From: Campanula takesimana | Taxonomy: Eukaryota; Streptophyta; Magnoliopsida; Asterales; Campanulaceae | Length of the DNA stretch: 64,000 nt | NCBI GenBank assembly: GCA_026119855.1 | Contig: JAOWBW010000192.1 | Location: 620,001-684,000 of the forward strand | Direction of reading: 5' to 3' | In this document: piece after piece, positions 44,336 to 55,908 of the stretch | Position numbering within the stretch: position 1 is the stretch's first letter | Layout: every line of letters begins with the position of its first letter | Made by a program: the position numbers and the translations under genes | The notes under the pieces: model-generated | The model's database searches: none | Seen by the model: only the letters and a program-made list of their open reading frames with translations | What the model was told of the DNA's origin: nothing

Positions 44336-45281
44336 ATGGGAGACTAGCTTTTTTTTTTTTTTTTTTGTCTCTATAACAAAGATTTTATTTTCTACGATAG
44401 GTCAAATAATGCTTCCAAAAAAACTTTGTTTTTTCTGTTAGATTAGGTAATTTACTTACTTATAGTGGCAATGGAGCAAACAATCTGCAAAACACAAATG
44501 CTCCCTCCGTCGACATAAAATTATTCTATATTATACTCTATCTATCCGTTTTAAATATAATTTTATTTTCCACTCTCTCTTCTTGCATATTTCTCTTCTT
44601 CTTCATTTGGCCTCTTATATAAGTTCAATGGTGATTTATCCAAGCGTAGTGAGATTCGCCGATAGATTCTAGTGCAGAGCTGCATCCGTTCTATCCTTGG
44701 AACGTCATTGAAGCTCGAGCACTCGTAGTGAGGATACGAATTACTCTTAAGAATAAAAAGAGTGTATCACAGACGGCTCGGATACAAAAGATTAAAGGCA
44801 GTTGTATTGTTTCTTGTTCCTCCATTAAATTTCTTATTGCATATTGTATTCCAATAATGTTGTATTTTGTTTTCCTTTCAATTTATAAAATTTGTCTAAT
44901 AAATAAATATCCATTTTTACCATTCATCAAAAGCAAAAATTAATGGACATTTATTCTGAGAGAAAGTAAATAATAATATAGTTTTTTCGTAACATGATAA
45001 TAGTGATCGATACATGATTTATATAATCAATAACTAATAGAGATATTTGTAATTATTATTTTTTGGAGAGGGTGCAATATAAACATACGTTATATAAACA
45101 TACGTTATATGTTTATACATTATTTATATCATAATAAAATTACGGTAAAATTATTTTATATTTAAAAATATGATATTTATTTTAAGATAGACAATAAAAG
45201 TACAACATTTATGTGAGATGAAGTGAGAACGTTGGTGGCTTCTATAAATTTCTTTTAACAATCTCTTAACCTGGATATATA
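44336..45281. other. Intergenic, no gene seen
   Basis: A+T-rich. A left Stowaway end (ctccctccgtcgacataaaa) is at about 44501. Short open frames show no homology I recognise. Confidence 0.35.
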
Positions 45282-45567
45282 TATGCTCATTCCGTCCCAT
45301 AATTATATACACAAAATGAGTTGTGCATGAGAATTAAGGGATGAATAATAATGGGTAGTTGTTGTGAGTGTAAAAAATGAAGTAGGAGAGAGAATGTAGG
45401 GTAGAGAATAATAGGTTGATTGGTGTTATGAGTATAAAAGTAAAGTAAGAGAGAGAATAAGTGAGAGTAATAGTGAAGATTATGTACTATTTTAGGAAAA
45501 TGTGACTTATCAATAGAATTCCAAAAAAAATAAAAAAATTGTACACATAATTATGGAACGGGGAGTA
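45282..45567. mobile_element. Stowaway-type MITE
   Basis: Ends GCTCATTCCGTCCCATAATT and AATTATGGAACGGGGAGTA. Inner sequence is of the same family as 16133-16413 but in opposite orientation. Confidence 0.75.
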
Positions 45568-45755
45568 TATAGTATATATCGACATGGGTAAAAGATCTTT
45601 CAAAAAATCAATAATATCTATAGTTCATGCCTTATCTCTTTATTAAAAAAACACATTTTTTTATAATGAAAAGGGCAAAGCCCTCTAATTTTTATTAATA
45701 GCAAAGTCAATAAAATAAAGTACAAGGAGGACAGAAAGCCTTACTTCAAAGAGGA

Positions 45756-45894
45756 AGTCTTGTGTGAGAGGGTCTCACACATGAGGCGGAACTCGACGAG
45801 AGAGAATATGGGCTTGCTCGCCCCGCCCATAGGGGGCAAACAATTTACTCTTTCAGCGAGACATGTCTCACATGTGAGACCGCCTCACATAAGT
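45756..45894. mobile_element. Small inverted-repeat element with gtgagac words
   Basis: Left CTTGTGTGAGAGGGTCTCAC and right GTGAGACCGCCTCACATAAG are inverted copies. The middle is a GC-rich linker. No target duplication was determined. Confidence 0.5.
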
Positions 45895-46796
45895 TTTTTC
45901 ATACCTCGAAAAAGAAAAAGAAAAAAAAGGCAACGAGATTATCCCCATTTACCCCTTTCTTTTTATATCCAGCTTTAAAAAGTTTATGCTTTTTGACGAA
46001 CTGTAACAATAAAAAAAATTAACTCACTTTAATTTATCTTATAATGTTTGTTACACATTTGCTCAAATGTAAATACTGTTAGATTACAGTGTAATCATTA
46101 CACGTTATGTACTTTTCTAATAAAATAATATTGGAAATTTTTTCAATGAAAGTAAAAAAATCAAAATTTAGGAAGGACTAAATTACAACATTTTCTCTCT
46201 CTTAAAATAGCCAGGGGTTAAGATCTAATTTTGAAAATTTCTGAGGGGACAATTGACCCCTTGCCATTGTCCTCACCTTGTTAAGTAGAGAAAAAGAAAA
46301 AGATTTTGATGTTGAAACGTACTCCCCACCACTTTAAAATGATATTTTCATATATTTTTTTGTTGTTTGTCTCAATTATTTAGTCATATTTTTAAAATTA
46401 AATTTTTGAAAAAATTAAATTTTAAAATTTATAATATAACAGTAAAATAACAGAAAAATTAAATAAACCTATCATTTTAATTTTAAGATGGAGTGAGCAA
46501 TTTTAAAGCACATGTATTGAATATCCTTTTCTTGTCATAAATTATGGGATTTTCTGTTGATTTAACTTAACCAAGGCCCTACCGATCACAATGAATATCT
46601 TGACATTATTAAATACACTACTTTTGTTTCGAATCCTCATCGGGATCCTTAGAAAAGAGAGCATTTGATTTTCTTTTTTCCATTTATTTTTCTATGCCAA
46701 CTTAAAGTACAATGGAAAAGGACACCTTTGAATTTGTTTCCCTATATTTAGTCTATTCTGAATTTTTTTTTTTTTTTTCTTTTTTGGTACAAGTAT

Positions 46797-47190
46797 TTGG
46801 TTTTAGTGGTTACTATACCGCATTTGACAAATCAACCCCCCCCCCCCAAACCAACAATAACTTTACCTGATGTAGAAAGGTTTGCGGATCGTATCGACGA
46901 AGTTGCGGCAGAATTTTGCAGTTTGGCCATCGGGGCTCAGAATGATTATTATGAGTACTTTTCGGAAAGGGAATTTCGCCACGAACAAAATCCATCACTT
47001 TGTCATGACGTACGATGCTTTTCGGGCATCCGAGACCGTTTAGGGCTCGGAAACAACCTTTTTCTTTTTAAAACAATTATTTTTATTTTCGGATTTTATT
47101 TCCTTATTTCGTTTGGTTTAGGGTTTTCGTTTTTAGTTACCCTAGGGGTATTTAAACATTTTTCGTGTTCTGTAGCCGTCAGATTATTAC
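46797..47190 (+). CDS. Unidentified ORF fragment
   Basis: An open stretch contains LPDVERFADRIDEVAAEFCS and ends inside the following Mutator element's left arm. A run of 11 C's lies near its start (about 46837). Composition from 46860 to 47000 is less A+T-rich than the surroundings. I do not recognise it. It may be a captured or decayed gene piece. Confidence 0.2.
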
Positions 47191-47196
47191 TTTTAA

Positions 47197-48105
47197 GGGA
47201 AAATTACAAAATGTCTACGAGGCGGTTGCAGTTTAGAGTCTGACGTCTAAAATTTGGCGATTTAGGGTCTGACTTGACATTTTCGTTGTAGAATGGGGCT
47301 TTTAACGGTTTTTGTTAGAAAAGTTAGTTAAGTCACATGAGATTTGCACGTGATTGACGAAATGGGTCAATTTGAAATGAGAATTAGTGCTTAAGGGGTA
47401 AAATATAAATATTTAAATTTAAAGTCACAAAATGTAATTTTTCAAATTTTAAATTAAATATTTAAATAAAATTTCTAATATATTAAATTTTTGATTTAAT
47501 TTTTTTAAATAAATAATCATTTCCCTTCAAGAATATTTTTTTCAAAGAAAATTGATAAGTTTTATCCATCTAAATTGATGGAGATGGTGGTCAATGGTGT
47601 TTTAAGACGAGAGAGATGACGAAAATGGGAGGTTGGAAGCGAAGATCTAAATTTGGAAAGAAAAAAAAATCAAAGAAAATTCATAATTTGTTTGTTTTTA
47701 TTTTAAAATTTTATATAAATATTTTTATTTAGATCTGGGAAAAAAATTGTCAAAAATATTTTGTCGAAAACAATTTATTTATTTATATTTAAAAATAATT
47801 AAAATAAAAAATTTAATATATTAGTTTTTTTTTTTTTCAAAATTTTAATTTAAAACTTGAAAATTCATATTTTGTGACTTTAAGTTTAAGTATTTATATT
47901 TAACCCCTTAAGAACTAATTATCTTTTCATATCGATCCATTTCGTCTATCACATGTGACTTAACTGACTTTTCTAACGAAAACCGTTAAAAACCCCTATT
48001 TTGCTAACAAAGTGTCAAGTCAGGCCCTATTTCGCTAAATTTTGCACGTCAGGCCCCAAACTGCAACCGCCTCGTAGACATTAGGCCCTAAATTGTAATT
48101 TGCCC
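47197..48105. mobile_element. Mutator-like MITE
   Basis: Ends GGGAAAATTACAAAATGTC and CTAAATTGTAATTTGCCC with inverted arms of about 250-300 bp (shared words ctacgaggcggttgcagttt and its partner near 48065). They are flanked by TACTTTTAA (47188-47196) and TAATTTTAA (48106-48114), a 9-bp duplication with one mismatch. The terminus GGGCAAAT is shared with the element at 14830. Interior A+T-rich, non-coding. Confidence 0.82.
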
Positions 48106-48673
48106 TAATTTTAATTCAAAGAGTTTTCTCTTATTCTACGGTGGATTCCAGTTTTATCGTTCTAGGGTTTATTGCTGGCAAACTCTTGTGTTTAGCGCTT
48201 GCTATTCACGAATATTGCTTCCGTTCTGCGTCACTACCTCAAAACAAAGGACATTTCTAATTTAAGAACATTTTTAAAAGTTGATTTGTAATAGTAAAAA
48301 ATTATAAATTTCTTTGAGTGAGTAGTAAAATTTAAGATCTAATGCAATATGTTTTTTTTCTTTGTTTGGCAAGCTAGTTACATATCATTCATTTAAAGCA
48401 ATTGTCATCGTGTTACAAACTCCTACTAAGTCTATTACAGATTTATTGTCTAGTCTAGTACAAACTCCTGTGAAATTTCACCACGATTGGAACCTATTAC
48501 AGAGAATGATACTGTCCCTCCAGAAACCTCTCATAGATGTTCCGCGTCATCTAGTAGTTCTCTTGCCATATAGGTCCCGTGCCATTTGAATGATCACATG
48601 TAGATGCCTCCAATCTCCCTCAAAGGGGCCAATGATAAAGGTTCTCTACTTTGCTCTCTAAAGGAGTCTAACC
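48106..48673. other. Intergenic, no gene established
   Basis: Short open frames around 48362-48589 (repeating acaaactcctactaagtc and tagtacaaactcctgtg) show no homology I recognise. Confidence 0.3.
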
Positions 48674-49126
48674 TAGACGTGACCATCCGGTTATAACGGG
48701 CGGTTAGGAAATCCGTTAAGTTGTAACTGTAACCTAACCTTATAACCGTGATGTCCGGTTACGGTTAACCGGTTAAACGGTTAATCCGGTTATGTGATTT
48801 TTATTTTTTATTTATTTATTTTTAATTTTTTTAGTAGTTTTTGTTAGAACACTAATTTTGTTAGAAAACTAACAGAAATTGTTTAAAAACTAACTGTAAT
48901 TCTAAAAACTAACTCAAAAAAGTTAGGAAACTGACGGTTAATATAGACGATTGAACTGGCGGTTAGCTTCCCGGTTATAACCGGCGGTTAACCGGTTACT
49001 AAATGGCCTAACCTTAACCGAACCGTGTAACCGACGGTTGACGGTTGAGACGGTTGGCGGTTGGTCGGTTATGACCAGTTAAAAACCGACAGTTAGCCGG
49101 TTACGGTTGAAAAATGGACACGTCTA
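48674..49126. mobile_element. hAT-type MITE with GGTTAACCGG repeats
   Basis: Ends TAGACGTGACCATCCGGTT and GAAAAATGGACACGTCTA, flanked by GTCTAACC (48666-48673) and GTCGAACC (49127-49134), an 8-bp duplication with one mismatch. Both arms are packed with ggtta, accgg and cggttg words. The centre is A+T-rich. It resembles the CCGGTT family in design but not in sequence. Confidence 0.75.
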
Positions 49127-49159
49127 GTCGAACCTGCGACCTCTACTATGTAAAGACTT

Positions 49160-49737
49160 TGTTGGTGATTTTAGTGTCATCAACGATTTTATGTAATTGT
49201 GATTTACTAGAGACCAATGCGATTTCATATTCTGCTCGGATACGAGTAAGGGAAAGTGTGGAGTACACACTCGTTTGAGTTAATATGTTTTCGACAGGCC
49301 AAACAGGAGGTGCTCGGCCGAGCACTTCCTTAACTCGGCCGAGCATGATTTTCACAGTCAACAGAAGCCACGAAAAAAGGCCTGCTCGGCCGAGCACATT
49401 TCCTTGACGCGGCCGAGCAGACACTGAATCAGTGAAAATGTGCCTTTTCTGTTGACAGTCATGACTGTTGTGAATGTAACCATTGTCTCTCTTCTGCACC
49501 AGACGAAAATCTGTTTATAAACAGATTATTTGGACTCATATAAAGATAGAAAACACACACAAATTCTCCAAGTTTTGATCTGATCTCTTTGCCTAGAATC
49601 AGATTGCTTGATTGTCTTATCCCATACAAAGATTTCGTGTAACCTAGGCATAAAGGGTCGAAATACTTTGTTCGGAAAGTGAACATACACAATTCAATCA
49701 TTATCCAAGATTATCAACAAACCCTATTTCCCCAACA
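49160..49737. repeat. Solo LTR
   Basis: A 578-bp segment starts TGTTGGTGATTTTAG and ends TTTCCCCAACA, flanked by the exact 5-bp duplication GACTT (49155-49159 and 49738-49742). It is the product of LTR-LTR recombination. Near 49313-49425 it holds four CTCGGCCGAGC-type palindromes (one as cgcggccgagc). Confidence 0.88.
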
Positions 49738-50718
49738 GACTTTACACACACCCGAATACTATTGGCCTATTATGAGGCCTTAGGTTGATGCAATGTGTTG
49801 AACCACTCTATCTGCGCATTAGAAATTTCACTCTTTTCCTCTTAAAACCGATTATGTAAAGAAGTAAATGGAGTTGGTAAGCCTATATTATTTGAAGTAC
49901 AGAAATAAAAGAATGAACTGATTACTTTTGACTTGCCTTGACTTGCATAATTTTCGATATTTAATTAGATAATAAAGAATGAGAAAGAGATAAGCAGCCC
50001 TACTACTTTATGATGGTAAGTGCGGCATCAAAATTGGGCACACTTAGCTCGAACATGGCCTTCTTTGTTTAAAAGAATAGGAGAGCACGAGGAACAATCT
50101 CTTGTGGGTCATGCCAAATAGTGTACTTCCAACTTCATATTTAAAATTACATCAAATGGAATGATATGTAGATTAAAGAAAATTGAACTCCTGTTTTAAA
50201 TTTAATACTAAAAAAATAAATTTTGCTTATAATTAAAAATATATTAAAAAAATTGACCCTACATTATTTGGACGAAAGTTGTATAATAATATCAAGTGTT
50301 ATGAGCGTGAAAAATGAGTGAAGTTTGTTAGTGAGGTAGAAAATATAACGAGAGTATTTGTGGTTAGTAGAAAATCTCAAGGAGAGTATTAGTTATTATG
50401 GTAAATGAGCCTCATTATTAAAAAAAAAAAATATTTAGATTTTTGGTTTGTCTAATTTGTAATTGAACAACCAAAAAGGGAAAAGAGATCTCTAATTTGA
50501 AATATGGGGTAGAGGGAGTACACAATACTATATTCTTTTCATCTTACTTCAATGAGCACACTAATTGTTTAACAAATAAATTGATAAGTAAACAATTATA
50601 TTAAAAAAATATTATGAGTGCAAAAATAAATTGTGATAAGTTGCATATAAGATTTGTAATAAAAAACTACAATATATTTGTGAGTATGAAAAGTGGGGTA
50701 AGATAAAAATAATATAAT
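49738..50718. other. Intergenic, no gene seen
   Basis: A+T-rich without supported coding regions. Around 50510 a possible right Stowaway end (atggggtagagggagta) is present. Confidence 0.35.
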
Positions 50719-51331
50719 AGTCTCCTGAAAAACGTGTTTCTCTTAGTAATAGGAAAAACATGTTTTTAAAAAAACACGCGGTGACATTCTTGCAAATAAT
50801 CATAATTTGTCAACACCATCTGGCACTCCTTAATACTATCTGGACCTTTGTAACACATCAACTGGTCATCCTAAACATTATCACTTGCTATTTGTTAACA
50901 CTACATTAATAAAACCTTCTGGCTATCACTTTCAAAAGGTTTTGGCTATCAGTCTCAAAAGTTATTTTCAGCCTTAAAGGTTCTTTTAAAATGCTCACTG
51001 ACTATCAAAAAACACTAGAACTAGCACTAAAATACACTGTCACTTGCACTAAAAAACTCAGAAAAAATTTCTCAGTGGCGATGGAAAACACATGAACTGA
51101 CACAACAAAATACATGCACTGACACAACCAGTTTGAGTGATAAGTATCGACAATTCAGTTTATGAATGTCAGATGCAATTTATAAGAGTGCCAGAAGGTT
51201 TTTAAACATTACGATTATTTACAAAAATGTCACCACGCGTTTTTTAAAAACGTTCCACATATTTATAAAAATGTCACCGCACTTTTTAAATGCACGTTTT
51301 TCTTGAGAGAGTTAAGAAAAACTCGTTTTTC
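50719..51331. mobile_element. Candidate fold-back element
   Basis: The left arm (aaaaaaacacgcggtgacatt, last 20 compared) is complementary to two right-side blocks (aatgtcaccacgcgtttttt at 51228 and aatgtcaccgcactttttaa at 51272). The outer parts gaaaaacgtg and cacgtttttc also pair. The interior has reiterated ctatca/ctggc words. No target duplication could be fixed. Confidence 0.45.
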
Positions 51332-51558
51332 CAAGTTTTTGGCATAATAATCATAGTTGTTATTTTTTTTTTCATTAAACCAACAAGTTGTTAATTTTAA
51401 GAAATGATGACAAGTATCAATGACACTTAAAAAAAAGGTGTACCCATTTAAATAATACAAATGGAGTATATATAATATACTACCTCCGTCCCAGAGTAAG
51501 ATTTAATGTTAATCACGTATCTCCTCACAAAAACAGAAGAAATAGAAAAAGGAGATAC

Positions 51559-52683
51559 GTGTGTCACCATTGTTTTGCCCCTAGACATATACGTCAATTT
51601 TGTTACAAGTTGAAACAGGAACTTGGCTTGGAGAAGAATAGCAGCCATCTGACAAGACAACTGTGGGCACAGTTAGAGTCACAACTGCCCAGTCAACAGC
51701 AATCTGCTCCAAAAGCTACATGGGTAAGAAATGACACTCTAAAGTATCAAGTGGTGTTTACCTCCTTGAAGAACAGTGTGGAAGGAGCCTGGTACTTTGA
51801 CAGTGGCTGCTCCCGCCACATGACTGGCTCTCTTGAGCATTTCAAAGACTATGAAGCCTTTAAAGGTGGAAAAGTCGATTTTGGTGGATGTGCTCAAGGT
51901 GAGGTAATTGGCAAAGGTACTATGAATGTTAATGGTTTGCCTAACGTGCATAATGTCTTGCATATTGATGGGTTAAAGGCAAACCTAATTAGCATAAGCC
52001 AATTGTGTGATGATGATCGACATGTAAAGTTTGATAAGAAGGTATGTGAGGTCTTCGATGATTCAAACAGATGTGTTTTGAGAGGTGTAAGATCCTCTGA
52101 TCATTGTTACAAGTTGGTTGAAAATCATTCATGTTTTAACTCAATTTTTGATAATGCTCCTGATCTTAGTGTCAATTATGTTGAGAATTGCATTACAGGG
52201 TGCACTTGGGAGCATGAAAAGATTAATGATGGATCTGATCCAAAGTCCACAACAGAATCTGCAGATACACCAACTGTGAGGACTACTGACAGTCCAGATG
52301 AACAGTCAATTGCCACGACAGATGGTCAAACAGCAGCTGATTCTGGTTCAGGTTCTGAAATCTTGGAAGATCAGGAAACCAGAGGTAATGATGCTACAAC
52401 AAGGTTACAGAGAGATCATCCCACTTCCCAGGTCATTGGGGGAGTGGATGAAGGAATAAAAACAAGAGGGAAACGAATAAATTACCGTGAATTAGCCGGT
52501 TTGGTATGCATGCAATCCGCGTACCATCAGGTAAGCTCTTGTAGTTTCGTTGCTAATTTTGAGCATGAGGATGAGTCAGAAACTTTAAAAGTTAATAATT
52601 GGACCAATGTCATGCAAGAGAAAGTGGTAAAATTTGAAAGGAAAGATGTTAGGTTCTTGGTTCGTAGGCCATTTAATACTTAA
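51559..52683 (+). pseudogene. Copia gag C-terminus, protease and integrase/RT fragments
   Basis: One open frame of 374 residues. The zinc knuckle CHHCFAPRHIRQFC (C-x2-C-x4-H-x4-C) is followed by an intact protease site YFDSGCSRHMTG and the KANLISISQLCDD block. After about residue 195 the frame jumps to a linker normally found after integrase (DHPTSQVIGG, GIKTRGKR), so the HHCC and DDE parts are deleted in frame. It then gives the start of RT (NNWTNVMQEKVVKFER) and stops at 52681. Confidence 0.85.
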
Positions 52684-52953
52684 TACTCCCTCCGTCCCAC
52701 CGAAAATTGCAAAACTTACCAAAATGGGCGTCCCATAGAAATTGCACATTCCATAAATGGAAAGTTTTTAATACTTTTTAATTAGTGCGTCCCACTTCTC
52801 ATACTCACATCCACTAACCCACTAACTATTCTCTACCCCACTTTCTCTCTCCCACTCAACTATCAACACTCACAACACATCACCTTTTTCACTTTTCCCT
52901 TGATTCTTGTGCCATGATTTTTTTTTGCAATTTTCGGCGGGACGGAGGGAGTA
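52684..52953. mobile_element. Stowaway MITE at the RT deletion junction
   Basis: Ends TACTCCCTCCGTCCCACCGA and TCGGCGGGACGGAGGGAGTA, perfectly inverted over about 18 bp, TA flanks. It separates the RT start from RNase H. Confidence 0.9.
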
Positions 52954-53287
52954 TATGGTAGTTGTTACTTGTTGTACTCAATTGTTGAGGATGAACCAGA
53001 TAATCAAGGATTATGGTCTTAGAAGTGAAATCTTGACCATATTTTGTGATATCTTAAGGTCCTTGAATATTACCAAGAATCCGGTACAATATTTCCCAAC
53101 AAAGCACAGAGATATTATGCACCATTTTATTAGATATCTCGTTGATCAAAAAATCATTACTCTAGAACATGTAAGCACAACGGGTCAACTTGCTGATATT
53201 TTTACCAAGGCTTTGGATTCGAGAGATTTTCTTCACTTAAGAAGACTCTCGGACTGTGTGATATCAGTTGACTGCATAACTGTATAA
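52954..53287 (+). pseudogene. Copia RNase H remnant
   Basis: The reading begins just after the MITE (CCTQLLRMNQIIKDYGL) and includes the Copia RNase H tail KNPVQYFPTKHRDIMHHFI and GQLADIFTKALD. The N-terminal catalytic Asp/Glu part is missing. It stops at 53285. Confidence 0.85.
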
Positions 53288-54554
53288 TTGTATATTACAG
53301 TAAACACTAAAAAAAAAATAAAAAATTGTAGATTGCATTCATCCTTGCACGATTGTCTCTTGTGATCACTTGGTCTTCTTCAGTTCCTTGACTCCGAGTT
53401 TTGACCCTTGAATGTGAGATCCTTCTTAACTTGATAATAAAAATTATCTTGTTAATTCATTCGTGTTGTTTATCATGGAGTGTGCACTTAATCTAAGGTT
53501 ACGGGGAAAACAAGCTGCCTCCAGTTTTTGAAGTTACTATTTAAGCAAATTGCTGACGTGTATCCATACATAACTTGAGAATCAGGGTAACACTGTATTG
53601 TGAGAGTGAAGAGCTCCTCCCCGTAGCTGATTAATAAGTCATAAGCCTTCAATGGGAGTGTTCTAGAGGCTACATGATTGAAGATGAATCTCATTGAATT
53701 CTTGTGAGTTGAAACCGAGTCATGGACTGAGGTGATCATAATATGTCACACCAAAATTGAGACAATCTTCACTTGTGTGTTTAGGCATATTTTTTCTAAG
53801 TTTTTTTTCTCACTTGGTATTTCCATCAGTAAATTGAATTGTTGTTCTTATGTGTTAAAGATTGATGCTTTTCATGTGATTAACGATAATCTAATGGCTT
53901 GATGTTCAAGTTTCATTGTACAGTTGGTGGAAATTATGGTACATTGTGGATGAATGGATTCTGTTGAATTTGGCAAGTTCTAATTCTGGGACGGACAATT
54001 TATCACAAAACATGGAAAAAGTTTGAATTTTAAAATCAAAATCCTTGTTTGTTTTGGAATTCAAATGGGTACTTCAATGTCACTCGGTTCTCCCTACTCC
54101 TTAGCCTCCCCGAGTTCTTAGGAAGAATCACTGTCCTCCCTTGATATTTCCTCTATTTCGAATCTGGTTGTGAATTATGGTTTAGTATATCTTCTTCCTC
54201 ATGCTTTCTAGCTTCATTTCTCTCATCTCATCTTGTTCCTATTCTGCAAATGCTCTCTCTCTCTAACATTTTTGCAGATAAATCCGAGAATTCAGGAGAA
54301 TCGCTGAGTGATTGTGACACAAAATGATTGTTTGCCACTGCTCTAATCAAGCTCAAGCATTTTTGTTGTTAAGCATCCAGCTGGTGCTAAGCAACTTGTT
54401 CGTGCAACTGTGCGGACAACTGGACAGTCAATTGTACAGTCAACTGGTAAGTCATCTGGTAAGTCTGCAGAACTCGCTGATCTATAAATGTTTGCTGCGA
54501 TGTGAGTTGAGATTGATGATGCTCTTAGAGGTATTTTTGTTCGGGAGATTCAAA
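53288..54554 (+). other. 3' internal region of the third Copia
   Basis: No coding region is recognised. Around 54400-54460 caactg/cagtcaactgg words are repeated. Confidence 0.45.
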
Positions 54555-54763
54555 TTTAGGGGGAGTGGAAGATATTCAAAATTTTCTTTCTTTGTGTTTG
54601 ATGATTCTTCTCAAAAAGGGGGAGAAAGATGTGGTCTTCATATTCAGGGGGAGAAAGATGTGTTCTAAAGATGTATGTAGGGGAATAAAATCCAATGTAC
54701 AATTCAGGGGGAGAGATTATTGTTTTGCAGATTTTGATCAGAACCACAAAGATAGGGGGAGAT
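54555..54763 (+). repeat. Array of five polypurine-tract-like motifs
   Basis: AGGGGGAG occurs at about 54558, 54617, 54646, 54706 and 54754, the last immediately before the LTR. Multiple purine tracts could give alternative plus-strand primers; only the last is in the canonical place. Confidence 0.75.
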
Positions 54764-55424
54764 TGAAGAGTATGAAAATACTCTATTATATTTTAATCTT
54801 TGTGATTCTGATTTTAGTGTATATCTTTGTGAATATTTTAGTTATTAGTGTATATATTTTATTTATAATTACTTATATATTTAGGATTTATTTCACTAAC
54901 ATATTGATGCTTATCTTTGGAAAGTTGTATGTATTTTAGGAGCGTATTTTAGGTGGACTCTCAAAAGGAAATATTGATTCGCCGATTTGAAGATCTCGGT
55001 TGATTAGAAGCGGCCAAGTGAAACTATAAATCACATCTTCATTCTTCATTGCAAGACACGAATTCATAGAATATTTTGAGAGAAGACTTTGTGTTCTTGA
55101 AGTTCTTGTTCATCAAGAACTCAAGTGTTTTTAGTGTTTGGTTTATTCTAGGATTCTAGAATAGTTTTGATCTTTTCGTTGTTTTTGTTTCTTTCATTCA
55201 TCTTTTATTCTGCAAGATCGTTTTCATATATGAAAGTTTTCCAGCAAGATATTTCTTGCTGAAGTGTTTAATTTATGTTCGTTTTTAATCCGCTGTGTTT
55301 TCTGGATTTTTTCATTCACTGCGTTCTTCGGCAGCTGACAAGACAACTGTCTTGACACTTGTGAGCACAGTTGTGCTCACAGTTGGTTGTTTTCCAGCAC
55401 AGTCCTAGCCTCTTATTTCTTTCA
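54764..55424 (+). repeat. 3' LTR of the third Copia
   Basis: Begins TGAAGAGTATG right after the last purine tract and probably ends TTCTTTCA near 55424. The right boundary rests on the CA end and the resumption of a Stowaway half (ctctcattctgggatg) just after it. The partner LTR is absent. Confidence 0.6.
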
Positions 55425-55908
55425 GTACCAATATAAAAAATAGGACTCTCATTCTGGGATGAAACTTTGGGATGGAAAGAGTATAAGAGACTTGACTAAA
55501 AATAATGTTGCTACATTCATTTGGGTTTGCAACCAAGATCTCTTATTTAAACGATCTGTCTTTCTCAATATTTTATCTGATCAATAAAAGATACGGTAAT
55601 CTATTTACTATATAATATCCGGCCTTCCTAAAATCGGTCTGCTTTTTCTCGCGGTTCCCTTCCACAAGGAAGTCTCCAAAGCGTCAAAATATAATCAAGT
55701 GGAATGCCAGCATAAATTGACAAATTGTAGTTGGTGCATGCAGGGGAGTACAGTAGTACGCCTTACACACTCTCTCTCTCTCCACAAATAAAATTAGAGA
55801 TGTATGCACAATTTATTTTTTTTAAAAAAAATATTTTTCTGTTTTGAAAAGTTATTTTTTTTATTATGAATGAATTTAAGCTACTTTTAGTTATTAATTG
55901 AAAATTTA

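Larger units (their letters stand above)
51541..55424 (+). mobile_element. Third Copia element, 5'-truncated and internally deleted
   Basis: It begins in the gag zinc knuckle, contains protease, lacks the integrase core and the RT palm, resumes in RNase H, and ends with a purine-tract array and a 3' LTR. The 5' LTR is missing. A Stowaway MITE occupies the RT deletion point. Partial Stowaway ends near 51479 and 55430-55485 suggest that the Copia had inserted into a MITE before it was truncated. Confidence 0.82.

Noticed and set aside
43340..44350. 9-bp target duplication for the fold-back element
   Set aside because: The nine bases on each side (taggtaggt and atgggagac) match at only four positions.
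54555..54763. Regularly spaced AGGGGGAG repeats as a CRISPR-like array
   Set aside because: The spacing is irregular, the genome is a plant, and the last unit is the purine tract of an LTR element.
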